The position numbers were made by a program, and so were the translations under genes. Below the pieces are notes generated by a model. The model ran no database searches, was not told the DNA's origin, and worked only from the letters and a program-made list of their open reading frames with translations. 64,000 nt of DNA from Rhodopirellula bahusiensis (GTDB taxonomy: Bacteria; Planctomycetota; Planctomycetia; Pirellulales; Pirellulaceae), in contig NZ_NIZW01000019.1 of assembly GCF_002727185.1 (NCBI RefSeq), positions 100,990-164,989 of the forward strand, in the 5' to 3' direction. How positions within the stretch are numbered: the stretch's first letter is position 1; every line of letters starts with the position of its first letter. This document shows, one piece after another, positions 1 through 8,224 of this stretch.

Positions 1-51
1 TACCAAAATCGAGGGATGTCAAACGAAATCCCCGTTCGGAACGTTTGCGTT

Positions 52-306
52 TTAGCGGTCTGGCATGGTTTGTTCTTGACTATCGAGTTCACTCTGGATG
101 AGCTTGCGAATCAAGTCCGCGATTTGGATGTCTCGGTTCACGCAGCTCATCTTTAGCCGTCTGTGAAGGGACGGGTCGATGTCAATGGTCAGGCGTTTCG
201 GTTTGACGGCTGGTTTTTCTGCTACGGCCGATCCTCGAGTCTCCACCCATTTGTCGATTTCCGGTTTCGCTCTGGGGCGGGCTGTCATGGTGATCTTCTT
301 GCTCAT
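52..306 (-). CDS. Ribbon-helix-helix partition-type DNA-binding protein (ParG-like)
   Basis: Small basic protein of 84 residues with a flexible, charged N-terminal half and a C-terminal ribbon-helix-helix pattern. The beta strand is KRLTIDIDPSLHRRLK, followed by two helices ending IADLIRKLIQSEL. RHH proteins of this type serve as the centromere-binding partner of a ParA ATPase and usually autorepress the operon. The start codon overlaps the stop of the upstream parA-like gene (ATGA at 306-303), so the two are translationally coupled. The pair resembles plasmid type Ib partition modules, but nothing else plasmid-like is visible here. The function is inferred from fold and context. Confidence 0.72.
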   Translation of the reverse strand: MSKKITMTARPRAKPEIDKWVETRGSAVAEKPAVKPKRLTIDIDPSLHRRLKMSCVNRDIQIADLIRKLIQSELDSQEQTMPDR

Positions 307-923
307 GGGAGCCTCCTTAGTTCATTGACAAATTTCTTAGTTTCTTTCGCGGCTTTCGATCGTTTTTGCTCCAGCACCGTTGTCCCGCTCGCGGCACTCT
401 CGGCAAAGGCCACCCGTTGCCCGATGTCGCTTTTGAGAATTGGCACTTCAAGTTCCTTCAACGCCTCTCGTACATCTCTTCCAATTGCCGTATTGGCGAT
501 CTTTCGATTCAGTACAAGGCAGCATTTGATCTCAGGATTGAACATCTGTGCTTCGCGAACCAGGTCAACCGTTTCGGCCGCAGCCCAAACGTCCATCGGC
601 GATGGCTGGAGTGGGATGATTACCACGTTAGAAGCGAGAATGATCGATCGAGCCAGTTCCGTCACTCGAGGTGGACCGTCGATGACAACATCGTCGTAGT
701 CTCGGGCCAGACTCTCGATCTCTTTGTGGATGGTCGCTTTGGCCATCCCGACGACCGTGAAGTTCGACGTCTCGCGATGGTTCGACCATCCAAGCGAACT
801 GCCCTGCGGATCCGCATCGATCAGCAGCACTCGTCGTCCTCGGTTGGAGAGCTCGGCGGCGGTGTGAATGGAGAGTGTTGTCTTTCCGACACCACCTTTT
901 TGGTTCAGGAATGCATAAATCAT
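303..923 (-). CDS. ParA-family partition ATPase
   Basis: The protein is a MinD/ParA-superfamily ATPase of about 206 residues. It begins MIYAFLNQKGGVGKTT, which carries the deviant Walker A motif KGGVGKTT. It continues with LLIDADPQGSS (switch I / A') and DDVVIDGPP (Walker B). The ATG at 923 is chosen because Walker A normally lies within the first 10-20 residues of this family; a longer start at 944 adds seven residues. The short length and lack of an N-terminal HTH fit the type Ib class that works with RHH partners, which agrees with the overlapping downstream gene. The likely role is segregation of a replicon or positioning of a cargo. Confidence 0.88.
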   Translation of the reverse strand: MIYAFLNQKGGVGKTTLSIHTAAELSNRGRRVLLIDADPQGSSLGWSNHRETSNFTVVGMAKATIHKEIESLARDYDDVVIDGPPRVTELARSIILASNVVIIPLQPSPMDVWAAAETVDLVREAQMFNPEIKCCLVLNRKIANTAIGRDVREALKELEVPILKSDIGQRVAFAESAASGTTVLEQKRSKAAKETKKFVNELRRLP

Positions 924-1052
924 GTTCGTCGTATTTCTGTGCATGAGACTGCACGTTGTTACGACTTCACGTTACAGGACTTCTTCTCGATGCGCAACGA
1001 CTTTTTGTATCGCTAGCTCGGCGTGAACAATTGCTTGCGCTCGCACGCTCGC

Positions 1053-1069
1053 CGTGGCAGTCTGCCACG
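1053..1069. promoter_or_regulatory. Perfect 8-bp inverted repeat just 5' of the ankyrin gene start
   Basis: CGTGGCAG and CTGCCACG are separated by one base and end three bases before the preferred ATG at 1072. The hairpin occupies the place where a ribosome binding site would be. It could be an operator for the divergent parA promoter, a translation-limiting hairpin, or a remnant of a dispersed repeat. The sequence alone does not decide. Confidence 0.45.
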
Positions 1070-1071
1070 CG

Positions 1072-1782
1072 ATGTTGCCAGATTTTCAACTTGTCCACGC
1101 GATCAAAAGCGGATGCACTGCAGAGTTCAATGAAGCCATGCGAAGAGGCGCGACCATGCATGCTCGCGACCTCGATGGTCAATGTTTGTTGGAGGTTGCT
1201 CTGCGGCATGGGCATCCCGATCTCGCTCGGCGACTTTTGGGTTTGGGAGCCCATCCGAACGAGGCAATCGGAAAGAAGGGAGATCATCTGATCCATCTTG
1301 CCGCCCGCACCGGTGACATTGGTTTCCTAGCTGTCTTGCTCGAAGCGGAGGTAAACCCTGATGCTCGAGGAAACCTTCGACGCACGGCCCTTCACTACGT
1401 CACCAAGGGCGGGCTCGAGTTCATGGCAAGCATGCTGCTGGAGAATGCTGCCAATCCCGATGTGACCGATGCCCGCGGCAACGCCCCGCTGCACTTGGCA
1501 TCAGCAGCGAACCGGCTCACCATGATCAGGCTGTTGCTGAAGCACAACGCTGATGCATCGATCACCAACAATCAGCTTTACACACCGATCCACAAGGCCG
1601 CAGCGGCCGGCAATACAGAAGCAGCAACATTGCTACTCGATCACGAGCAGGCAATCAAACCAAAGCATGAATCCGCCGAACTTGCCAGACGTGTTCTGCG
1701 GGTAGCCGAGCTTCACGGCCAAATAGAGACTCGGTCAGCCCTCGCGGAGCGGCTAAATTGCCACGCGTCCGAGCCGAGATAG
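1072..1782 (+). CDS. Ankyrin-repeat protein
   Basis: A protein of 236 residues from ATG 1072, without a signal peptide. It is built of about five ankyrin repeats: GQCLLEVALRHGHPDLARRL, GDHLIHLAARTGDIGFLAVL, RTALHYVTKGG, NAPLHLASAANRL, and YTPIHKAAAAGNTEAATLLL. Ankyrin repeats mediate protein-protein contacts, and the partner is unknown. The earlier in-frame GTG at 1054 lies inside the inverted repeat and is less likely to be used. It is divergent from the parA gene with about 150 bp between them. Confidence 0.85.
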   Translation: MLPDFQLVHAIKSGCTAEFNEAMRRGATMHARDLDGQCLLEVALRHGHPDLARRLLGLGAHPNEAIGKKGDHLIHLAARTGDIGFLAVLLEAEVNPDARGNLRRTALHYVTKGGLEFMASMLLENAANPDVTDARGNAPLHLASAANRLTMIRLLLKHNADASITNNQLYTPIHKAAAAGNTEAATLLLDHEQAIKPKHESAELARRVLRVAELHGQIETRSALAERLNCHASEPR

Positions 1783-1966
1783 ACTTCGCAGTGTGCGGCA
1801 TTGGCGATCCATTAAGGCAACGGCGGAGATGTCCAGGAAATCAATTCCAGATCCACTCTTCTGATTACGGTTGCGATGATAGGGCCAAGTACGAAAGTCC
1901 GGTCTGTTTGATCGCCGCGCTGTTGAGCGGGCCATAGGCATGATTGGAAGGGTGAAGAGAATGCTT

Positions 1967-2027
1967 CGTTCATCTGCGGCAATTTTGGAGCAATCGAACT
2001 CCGCAAGCCCTTTTCGTCAGATGAACG
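1967..2027. repeat. 10-bp inverted repeat in the 390-bp gap before the glycosyltransferase genes
   Basis: CGTTCATCTG at 1967-1976 is matched by CAGATGAACG at 2018-2027, separated by 41 bases. The gap from 1783 to 2173 otherwise shows no convincing gene; the open frames there are short and lack family features. The repeat could be a stem-loop between the ankyrin gene and the next operon, or a pair of protein binding sites. Confidence 0.35.
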
Positions 2028-2173
2028 GTTTGAGTGCGAATTGCAGTTAGTAGGGGATCAGCGTGAATCGTTTGTCGGTAGGTTCGAGGGAAAGAGCTTG
2101 ACCGCTCGGAAGGGATAGGGTTCTGCTATCGTTAGCGAATTCACATCCAGTTGTCTGCTTGATCATTAGCTTA

Positions 2174-3781
2174 ATGAAATTGACACCGATTGCTGTTCTT
2201 GGGCCCTACCGTGGGGGCACCTCGGCCGTTACCGATGCATTCCGAAAGTTGGGATGCTATGCCGGGGAAAGCTTTTTCGAGGCACGCACAGGCTACACCA
2301 CGCATGAGAGCGAGTATCTCCGACGCTGTTGTCTTCAGTGTTTTGATGAAAACGAAGGCAAATGGCAGTACCTAGGCACATTTGAACAGAGAGTACAGGT
2401 TTTGCGACGGTGGATCATTTGGGCTGCGCGTCGTGCGAGAGCAGGCGGGTACTCGGCAATCGTTGCGAAGCACCCCAGCATGTGCATGCTCGTTCATGAG
2501 ATTTCTGCCGCCTGGAACTTGCCCATGCTGAAACCACTTCTCTTTGTCCGTGTCATTCGTCGCGAAAAGGACGTGATTCGATCCTGGGAAAATGCTTTGG
2601 CAGGCGATGGGACGCGTTGGTGGCCGAGGAACGATCGGGATCAGGTCGTTCGGAATGTTATCGCCACCCGCGACCAAGCATTGAAGAGCTACTTCTCCGT
2701 TGACGTTGAGTTCGACGAGTTGCGATTGCAGCCGGAAAAATGCTCTACAGATCTGATGTTCCAGTGCGGGCTGTCTCAAGCGGTTCAAGAAGAAAAGAAG
2801 GACGTCACGGGGGTGTTGCAAGCCGAACGATCTCGTCTGAAACGTGACGTAGATTCATTCCGTATTGTGCGCAAAAAAGTCGTTCCACCGGACCCCGCAA
2901 CTCCACTCGTAGCAATGGTTGTATTCAATGAAATGTTGCGACTCCCGGATACCCTTCGGCACTACCGCAGCCTGGGCGTCGAGCGATTCGCTATCATCGA
3001 CAACTCCTCGACAGATGGGACGTTGGACTACTTGAAATACCAGCCCGATGTCGATATTTATTCGACAGACAATCGTTACCGGCAATCTGTTGGCGGGTCT
3101 GGGTGGATTTCTGCTCTGATTCATCGCCACTATGGTGTCAATCGTTGGGTGTTGTGGTCTGATGCGGACGAGCAGTTTGTTTTCGATGGCTTTGAGTCCA
3201 GGTCCCTACCTGAGCTGTGCCAGCTTTTGGTAAGTCGAAATAGACAGTGCGTTCCTGCCCTGATGGTGGAGATGTACTCGAAGGATCCGGTTCATGAAAT
3301 GGAATTAGCAGACGAACAACGGTTGTTGGATTGTTGCAATTGGTTTGATGGGATCGGGTATCAGCGATCCCAGGTGCACATCAGCGGAGAAGAAACAGGC
3401 GTGAAATGGTCTGGCGGCCCAGGAGAGAGGGTCTTCGGGGTGAATAAAGGATGGCAGGCAAAGGTTCCTTTGATTTTTTGGAATGCTGAGACGTGGTATT
3501 GGAACCCGCATGTTGCCTACCCCTTCTTTTTAAACACATCGCTTCCGACAGGTGCCCTACTGCACTTTAAGTATCTCGCTGATTTTTCTGGCTTGGTTGA
3601 TCGTGAAGTCAAGCGAAATGAACATGCGTACGAGGCGCTGAAGTATCGACAGTACCATGCATACCTGTCCCAAACGGGGGAAGCTTCGCTTTGGTGCGGA
3701 ATGAGCGTTGAATACGAGTCATCCCGTTCGCTCATTGACTCAGGTTTGATGACATCGGTTCGATGGGAAGGTCGGGCGTAG
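2174..3781 (+). CDS. Two-domain protein: sulfotransferase-like P-loop domain plus GT2-type glycosyltransferase
   Basis: The protein has about 535 residues from ATG 2174; a TTG at 2159 is possible. Residues 1-230 look like a sulfotransferase or nucleotide-binding P-loop domain: PIAVLGPYRGGTSAVTDAF at the start, then FVRVIRREKDVIRSW, which resembles the PAPS 3'-phosphate loop. Residues 240-540 resemble the Glyco_tranf_2_4 family. This half has PLVAMVVFNEMLRLPDTLRH, AIIDNSSTDGT and a DADE metal-binding motif in WVLWSDADEQF. A fusion of these activities would fit decoration of a surface polysaccharide. It lies 70 bp upstream of a second glycosyltransferase on the same strand. Confidence 0.7.
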   Translation: MKLTPIAVLGPYRGGTSAVTDAFRKLGCYAGESFFEARTGYTTHESEYLRRCCLQCFDENEGKWQYLGTFEQRVQVLRRWIIWAARRARAGGYSAIVAKHPSMCMLVHEISAAWNLPMLKPLLFVRVIRREKDVIRSWENALAGDGTRWWPRNDRDQVVRNVIATRDQALKSYFSVDVEFDELRLQPEKCSTDLMFQCGLSQAVQEEKKDVTGVLQAERSRLKRDVDSFRIVRKKVVPPDPATPLVAMVVFNEMLRLPDTLRHYRSLGVERFAIIDNSSTDGTLDYLKYQPDVDIYSTDNRYRQSVGGSGWISALIHRHYGVNRWVLWSDADEQFVFDGFESRSLPELCQLLVSRNRQCVPALMVEMYSKDPVHEMELADEQRLLDCCNWFDGIGYQRSQVHISGEETGVKWSGGPGERVFGVNKGWQAKVPLIFWNAETWYWNPHVAYPFFLNTSLPTGALLHFKYLADFSGLVDREVKRNEHAYEALKYRQYHAYLSQTGEASLWCGMSVEYESSRSLIDSGLMTSVRWEGRA

Positions 3782-3850
3782 GTCAGAGGCGAACGGGTAA
3801 GGGTTTTTGCAGTACGAATTAGCGGGCTAATCAATGTGGAGGGTAGAGGT

Positions 3851-5029
3851 TTGACGAAGGTGTTGATTACGTGGGAGCTTGGAGGAGGGCTCGGGCACCT
3901 CACGCCGATTCGTACGCTGGCCGGGAAACTGCTGGATCGCGGCCATGAAGTTTGCTTGGCAGTTCGTGATCTGGTATCGGCAGGAAGCCTCTTTGAAGGG
4001 CTTCCTGTCTCGTATTACCAATCGCCGCATCGAATTGAGCCGTTCAGGCCAGAAATTGATCCTCCGGTGACCTACGAACATATGCTACATAACATAGGTT
4101 TCGGTACGGAACCTGGATTGAACGCATTGAGTTCGGCGTGGGTTCAAATTTTTGAGCACTGTAAGCCGGATGCGGTTTTATTTGAGCACAGTCCCGTCGC
4201 GATGTTTGCTGCACGCGCATACGGCTTTCGAAAAGCGGTCACAGGGACCGGGTTTACGGTTCCGCCAACGCCTTTGCCGCTGATACGTCCTTGGATGCGA
4301 TCAGACGAGTCAGGCTTGCAGGCAGGACGGCGAAGAACTCTTAGTATGGTGAACGCTGTTGCGGGTCGGTTTGGGAATCCACCGTTGGGAGATCTTTCAG
4401 AGATATACGGTGATGCCGACGTTTTTCTGCGGACCTATCCCGAACTCGACCACTTTGGTCGACGTCAGGCGGCCTGCTACGTCGGGATTGACGTCGACGA
4501 CAACGGCAAGAAACCGCAATGGCCCTACGGCGACGGGCCAAAGATTTTTGCTTACCTGAAGCCGTTTCAAGGGTTCCAGGATGCAATTTTGCAAATCCAC
4601 CGCCTTAAGCTTCCCACCATTGTATTTTGTCCTGGATTGCGGAAGGAAGATGTAGTCAATCTCGAGACGGCGTATCCTTCAATGCTATTTTCGACGGAGC
4701 TACTTTGCATGAATCATGTTGCAGTTCATTGTGACGTGGCGGTCTGTCATGGAGGCCATGGGATGGTCGCCAGGATGCTCATTGCGGGAGTTCCGGTGGT
4801 TGCAATCCCGCTGCAGCTAGAGCAGACGCTACTAAGTCAGCGGCTCGCTGAAAGCGGGGCCGGAATTCAGCTCGCAATCAAGGATGTTTCGCAGCTTGGT
4901 GAAGCAATCAATCACATTCTCGCGAATGAAAAATACTATCAAAACGCAGGGCGGATGTCCGAAGCATACTTTGACGAAGCCAAGCAGGGTTCATGGCAGC
5001 GCATCGCTGAGTGGATCGATGAATCGTAG
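3851..5029 (+). CDS. GT1-like nucleotide-sugar glycosyltransferase (MurG/UGT fold)
   Basis: The protein has about 392 residues. Its N-terminal motif ITWELGGGLGHLTPIRTLAG is the acceptor-side glycine loop. Its C-terminal half contains VAVCHGGHGMVARMLIAGVP and LEQTLLSQRLAESGAG, the donor-binding signature of UDP-glycosyltransferases (GT1). The start is placed at TTG 3851 because GGAGGG at 3838-3843 sits seven bases upstream. The alternative GTG at 3836 would put that Shine-Dalgarno inside the gene. It is probably co-transcribed with the preceding fusion protein and acts in glycoconjugate or polysaccharide synthesis; the substrate is unknown. Confidence 0.78.
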   Translation: MTKVLITWELGGGLGHLTPIRTLAGKLLDRGHEVCLAVRDLVSAGSLFEGLPVSYYQSPHRIEPFRPEIDPPVTYEHMLHNIGFGTEPGLNALSSAWVQIFEHCKPDAVLFEHSPVAMFAARAYGFRKAVTGTGFTVPPTPLPLIRPWMRSDESGLQAGRRRTLSMVNAVAGRFGNPPLGDLSEIYGDADVFLRTYPELDHFGRRQAACYVGIDVDDNGKKPQWPYGDGPKIFAYLKPFQGFQDAILQIHRLKLPTIVFCPGLRKEDVVNLETAYPSMLFSTELLCMNHVAVHCDVAVCHGGHGMVARMLIAGVPVVAIPLQLEQTLLSQRLAESGAGIQLAIKDVSQLGEAINHILANEKYYQNAGRMSEAYFDEAKQGSWQRIAEWIDES

Positions 5030-5192
5030 GCAAGCCGGTGCAGAGACTACATCAAGTGGATAGCGGCTGATTCCGCTTTCATCACATTCCTAAGAACTTC
5101 TGCCGATCGTCACTCGGAGAATATCGAGTGTTCTCATTCTTTTTGTTGACCTATGTCAGAAGCCCATTGAAACATCAACATTCAACGCGCTG

Positions 5193-5819
5193 TTAGGCGA
5201 CTGGGAGTCGGTTGGTTGTCGAAAATGGATGGTAGCCGTTTTGTCTAAGTAGCCGCACTAGTTCTTTTCCACCTTCTTGTTGTGCAAATTCAAATTCGGT
5301 CGCAAGAATCTCCAATGGGACCATTATTCCAAATTGATTGGGCGTAGACTCGGGGCTAATAGCGTCGAATACGAAATAGCTGCCTCTGAGCTCGTTTGTC
5401 TCAGCTGAAAATTCGCATGTGTCGAATCGCTCGACTGGGACTTGGAGGCAATGAAGAGCCAGTGTGTTCAGGATTGTTGTGAATCTGATGTAGTCACTCC
5501 CAGCTGATGCAGTTTTATCTTGGGCTGCATTTGGTTCGAAAGGGACCCGAGTGAACATGGCCAGCTCATAGCCAGCGAATGATGAATTGCAGGGACCTCT
5601 GCCTGGAGCGTCACACAGCTCCATGGTGACTACAGCTGTGCCCTGCTGCTGGGGGAAGTCAAAATGATACAGGTCGAGTGCACCGCCTGCTGGAAATGGG
5701 ATTATTGAATGCAGTACGTGTTCATGCTGCTTACCAATCCATTGTTCGATTTGTCTAGCTTTGTAGTCGTGCCATTCTTGGATGTTGAAGTTTGAGTCGG
5801 CGTCGTTGGGGTTGGTCAT
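5193..5819 (-). CDS. SUFU-like (suppressor of fused domain) immunity protein
   Basis: The protein has 208 residues from ATG 5819. This start overlaps the stop of the upstream Imm11 gene as ATGA, so it is preferred over the in-frame start at 5864. The pattern HVLHSIIPFPAGGALDLYHF ... VVTMELCDAP ... GYELAMFTRVPFE resembles the SUFU domain, a known immunity family in bacterial polymorphic toxin systems. It is the last gene of the cassette array and the second immunity gene behind the AHH toxin tip. It could protect against that toxin or be a leftover from a lost one. Confidence 0.68.
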   Translation of the reverse strand: MTNPNDADSNFNIQEWHDYKARQIEQWIGKQHEHVLHSIIPFPAGGALDLYHFDFPQQQGTAVVTMELCDAPGRGPCNSSFAGYELAMFTRVPFEPNAAQDKTASAGSDYIRFTTILNTLALHCLQVPVERFDTCEFSAETNELRGSYFVFDAISPESTPNQFGIMVPLEILATEFEFAQQEGGKELVRLLRQNGYHPFSTTNRLPVA

Positions 5820-6415
5820 TCGTTCCGGACGGTGCAGATGGGGTTGTTTGGGTCGAATCGGCAACCAGAGAAACCGAAATCCAGGATGGATCTTTGAACA
5901 TCATCACGGACAAATAGTTGCACTGGACTACCGACTAGACGAAATGCTGGTAGGTCTTTGACATGGTCATAAATTACATGGAATGGGTAGTTTACTCTTA
6001 GCGTTCCGTTCGCTCGCGGCGTCCAGTCATCGTTGTCGACACTGGTCCGTTCTCGGTCCAAGCCGTCCACTAGATGTAAGCATTGACCAACCGCAAAGTC
6101 TCTGTTGATGTAGGACTTGTCCTTCGGGGAAAATTCGAACGGCAAGAATTGAAAAGTCTCTGGGTAGTGCTTGTTGAAATGTCGTTGAAGTCGACTTGAG
6201 AATAGTGGCCACGCATGATCTGCGAACATGAAGTCCAGCGAAGCATCTGGGCCGTCCGAGGCCACCGCAGTCAAGGTTGGATCCCAATTAGTGATCCGTT
6301 TACCTTCATCCATCCAATGGCCGCAAAGATTGTCGCGGTTAAAATGGACAACCCAGGGAGAATCATTGTAGTGATCAGGGAAAGCGGGGATCCACTGTGC
6401 AAACGAATGTTCCAT
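5816..6415 (-). CDS. Imm11-family (former DUF1629) immunity protein
   Basis: The protein has 199 residues. Its C-terminal part matches the Imm11 pattern seen three more times in this window: FRLVGSPVQLFVRDDVQRSI followed by LDFGFSGCRF. The ATG at 6415 shares one base with the toxin stop (TAATG), typical of a toxin/immunity pair read by one ribosome. Imm11 proteins neutralise various nuclease-type C-terminal toxins. It is very likely the immunity partner of the AHH-type toxin immediately upstream. Function is inferred from family and position. Confidence 0.72.
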   Translation of the reverse strand: MEHSFAQWIPAFPDHYNDSPWVVHFNRDNLCGHWMDEGKRITNWDPTLTAVASDGPDASLDFMFADHAWPLFSSRLQRHFNKHYPETFQFLPFEFSPKDKSYINRDFAVGQCLHLVDGLDRERTSVDNDDWTPRANGTLRVNYPFHVIYDHVKDLPAFRLVGSPVQLFVRDDVQRSILDFGFSGCRFDPNNPICTVRNE

Positions 6416-6906
6416 TATAGTCCAATTCCTTTCAACGCATTAATCGGATCAGCGCTAAGCTTAGCAAATATATTATCGAGTTCATCGAGGACTGCTTTGT
6501 TGTAAGCAGGAGTGTGTGAAGTTAGTCCTCGCACCGCGCTTTGCAATCGCTCAAAAACTCTTTGGTGATAAAGTTCAGGGTGAGGTCCAGTATGGTTGGG
6601 GACGTACCTTAAGTTGTATTTTCCATGAAGTTTTACGTCCGCATTTGCGAGGATTTGTCGCCCTTCTTCACTCCAGTTTCTAGTCCAGCCTCGCTTCGCA
6701 TTCGAGTAGTGCGATACCAAATGATGATACTGGTTGTGCACCAGAATTCCAGCGTTACCGACCTGGTAGACGTGCTCGCAATCGACTTCGATATTGTAAA
6801 CATCGGTAGGCTGGTGATGGAAAACGCTAGAAACAAGTTGCAAGGGGCCATCGTTGCTATGGACTTGTTCGTCGATTTCTAGCTCACCAAGCGGCACCCA
6901 TTCCAA
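6415..6906 (-). CDS. Displaced toxin cassette A: Hint C-terminal fragment plus AHH-like nuclease tip
   Basis: The first 58 residues repeat the C-terminal end of the Hint domain of the giant toxin (LEIDEQVHSNDGPLQL ... CEHVYQVGNAGILVHN). About 105 different residues follow from codon 6732. The tip, HHLVSHYSNAK ... NLRYVPNHTGPHPELYH, resembles the AHH branch of HNH/EndoVII nuclease toxins. The frame has no Hint cysteine and no secretion region, so it is a 5'-truncated orphan rather than a complete toxin. The only in-frame start is a TTG at 6906. Position +1 after the VHN motif is Gln, unlike Cys or Thr-Cys in the other copies. It is followed directly by Imm11 and SUFU immunity genes. Confidence 0.75.
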   Translation of the reverse strand: MEWVPLGELEIDEQVHSNDGPLQLVSSVFHHQPTDVYNIEVDCEHVYQVGNAGILVHNQYHHLVSHYSNAKRGWTRNWSEEGRQILANADVKLHGKYNLRYVPNHTGPHPELYHQRVFERLQSAVRGLTSHTPAYNKAVLDELDNIFAKLSADPINALKGIGL

Positions 6907-7040
6907 CCGGTCCAGGGACCAGACAGGGTGGATGCTTGTGCCATTGAGAATGGTTCCGTCGCTGAAGGTGGCTTCGACGAGGTTGGTTGCCCCGCGTGTT
7001 GTGATGAAGCGTCCGGTGACAAGATTGCCGTGCCCGTCAG
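6733..7040 (-). repeat. Truncated Hint-domain DNA repeat, copy A
   Basis: This copy is nearly identical at nucleotide level to the end of the Hint-coding DNA of the giant gene (15948 to about 16252). Similarity stops abruptly at about 7040, inside the codons for the GHGNL region. It carries a three-base insertion near 6999 that keeps the frame. Its last stretch is of the same sequence class as the giant gene (YQVGN), unlike copies B and C (YRVGD). Confidence 0.85.
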
Positions 7041-7130
7041 TCCTGGGCTATCGCACTGATCGCCATAAATGCTTTACATTCACTGATAGTGCAAAGGCAC
7101 ATTTTTCATGTTTCACGTATTTGTCTACGA

Positions 7131-7724
7131 TTAGGTTTCGCTTCGCATTACTACAGAATCAAAGTAGATGCCTCGTGCCTTCGCCTTCAGCAAAGCAGCC
7201 TTGAATTTCTTCGAGCAAGCGTAGAAAAAGACTCTCCCACGAACATTCTCAAAAAATGTGGTAGGCATAGCTATGTTTGCAGTTAAGTCTTTAGAAACAA
7301 CCGGGAAGCCACAGGTTTCTCGGTAGCGGCCGCAAGCCTTGCACTGCCGATGGAACTCCATCTCTGACGTAGCTGCGTCTACAGCAAATGAGTTTGCTGG
7401 TATGCAGATCGAATAGTCGCCCAATGCACTATGATCAATGAAATTGCATTCGTCTAAAAATTCACTGATGATCATATGCTTGATTCGGCTAGACACCAAA
7501 ATTACTCCATCACCTGACAAGCACCAGTCGGCGGTGGCATTGACACTAATTGATAGGTCGTCAATAGAAATCAGAGCTGAAAGTTCGTCAAACTTGCCGC
7601 ACCTCGGGCAAGACATGCTTTGGCAAAAGCTGTTTTTAACTAATTTACCTTCTTTGATTTCATAGAACAGCCAGGATTGGTCCTTTACGTCCTTTGGGCA
7701 GATCCAAAAAAAATCGGTTTTCAT
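7131..7724 (-). CDS. Double-CXXCG motif immunity protein (SitI6-like)
   Basis: The protein has 197 residues from ATG 7724, which overlaps the toxin stop by one base (TGATG). Two zinc-ribbon half-sites are visible: SCPRCGKF near residue 38 and QCKACGRY near residue 132. This arrangement matches the double-CXXCG immunity proteins described for Myxococcus Sit toxins. The C-terminal end, FFYACSKKFKAALLKAKARG, also fits the family. Position makes it the immunity partner of the HNH-type tip upstream. Confidence 0.72.
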   Translation of the reverse strand: MKTDFFWICPKDVKDQSWLFYEIKEGKLVKNSFCQSMSCPRCGKFDELSALISIDDLSISVNATADWCLSGDGVILVSSRIKHMIISEFLDECNFIDHSALGDYSICIPANSFAVDAATSEMEFHRQCKACGRYRETCGFPVVSKDLTANIAMPTTFFENVRGRVFFYACSKKFKAALLKAKARGIYFDSVVMRSET

Positions 7725-8224
7725 CAGGCAACCCATCCATTTTGGATAGCGATTCTCAGTTCAGATAAGAAATCTCCCATGTATTTCCCGCCGTCATAGA
7801 CTCGGTAGAACTTTGCAAGTTCTTTTAGCCTTTCGGTTCGAGTAAAGTTTCGTTGAACGACCGCTCCAGAATTATAAGCCCTAGGCATCATGTCTACTAC
7901 CTTCCCTCCAATAGTTTTGGTTACGCTGCGCAAGTGCGTGTTCAAAGCTGCGTGCAACGCTGTGTGTTCCGCTTCGGTCAACGGTGTGAGCGATGAATGA
8001 CGATAAGGTGTGCTGCTTCCGAGCGACTTGGGTACCATGTGGTGGTCGCCAGCGCAAGTATTGTGCACCAGAATACCAGCGTCACCGACCCGGTAGACAT
8101 GCTCGCAGTCGACTTCGACATTGTAAACATCGGTAGGCTGGTGATGGAAGGCTCGAGAAACAAGTTGCAAGGGGCCATCATTGCTATGGACTTGTTCGTC
8201 GATCTCGAGTTCACCGAGCGGCAC
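7724..8224 (-). CDS. Displaced toxin cassette B: Hint fragment plus HNH-type nuclease tip
   Basis: The readable frame from GTG 8224 begins with the Hint C-terminal end (PLGELEIDEQVHSNDG ... VYRVGDAGILVHN). It switches after codon 8060 to a tip of 111 residues beginning TCAGDHHMVPKSLGSS. The DHH..P element followed by EAEHTALHAALNTHL suggests an HNH/EndoVII-type nuclease. The frame is actually open back to about 8794 with Hint sequence but contains no ATG, GTG or TTG upstream of 8224. It is therefore a displaced C terminus. The double-CXXCG immunity gene overlaps its stop. Confidence 0.7.
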   Translation of the reverse strand: MPLGELEIDEQVHSNDGPLQLVSRAFHHQPTDVYNVEVDCEHVYRVGDAGILVHNTCAGDHHMVPKSLGSSTPYRHSSLTPLTEAEHTALHAALNTHLRSVTKTIGGKVVDMMPRAYNSGAVVQRNFTRTERLKELAKFYRVYDGGKYMGDFLSELRIAIQNGWVA

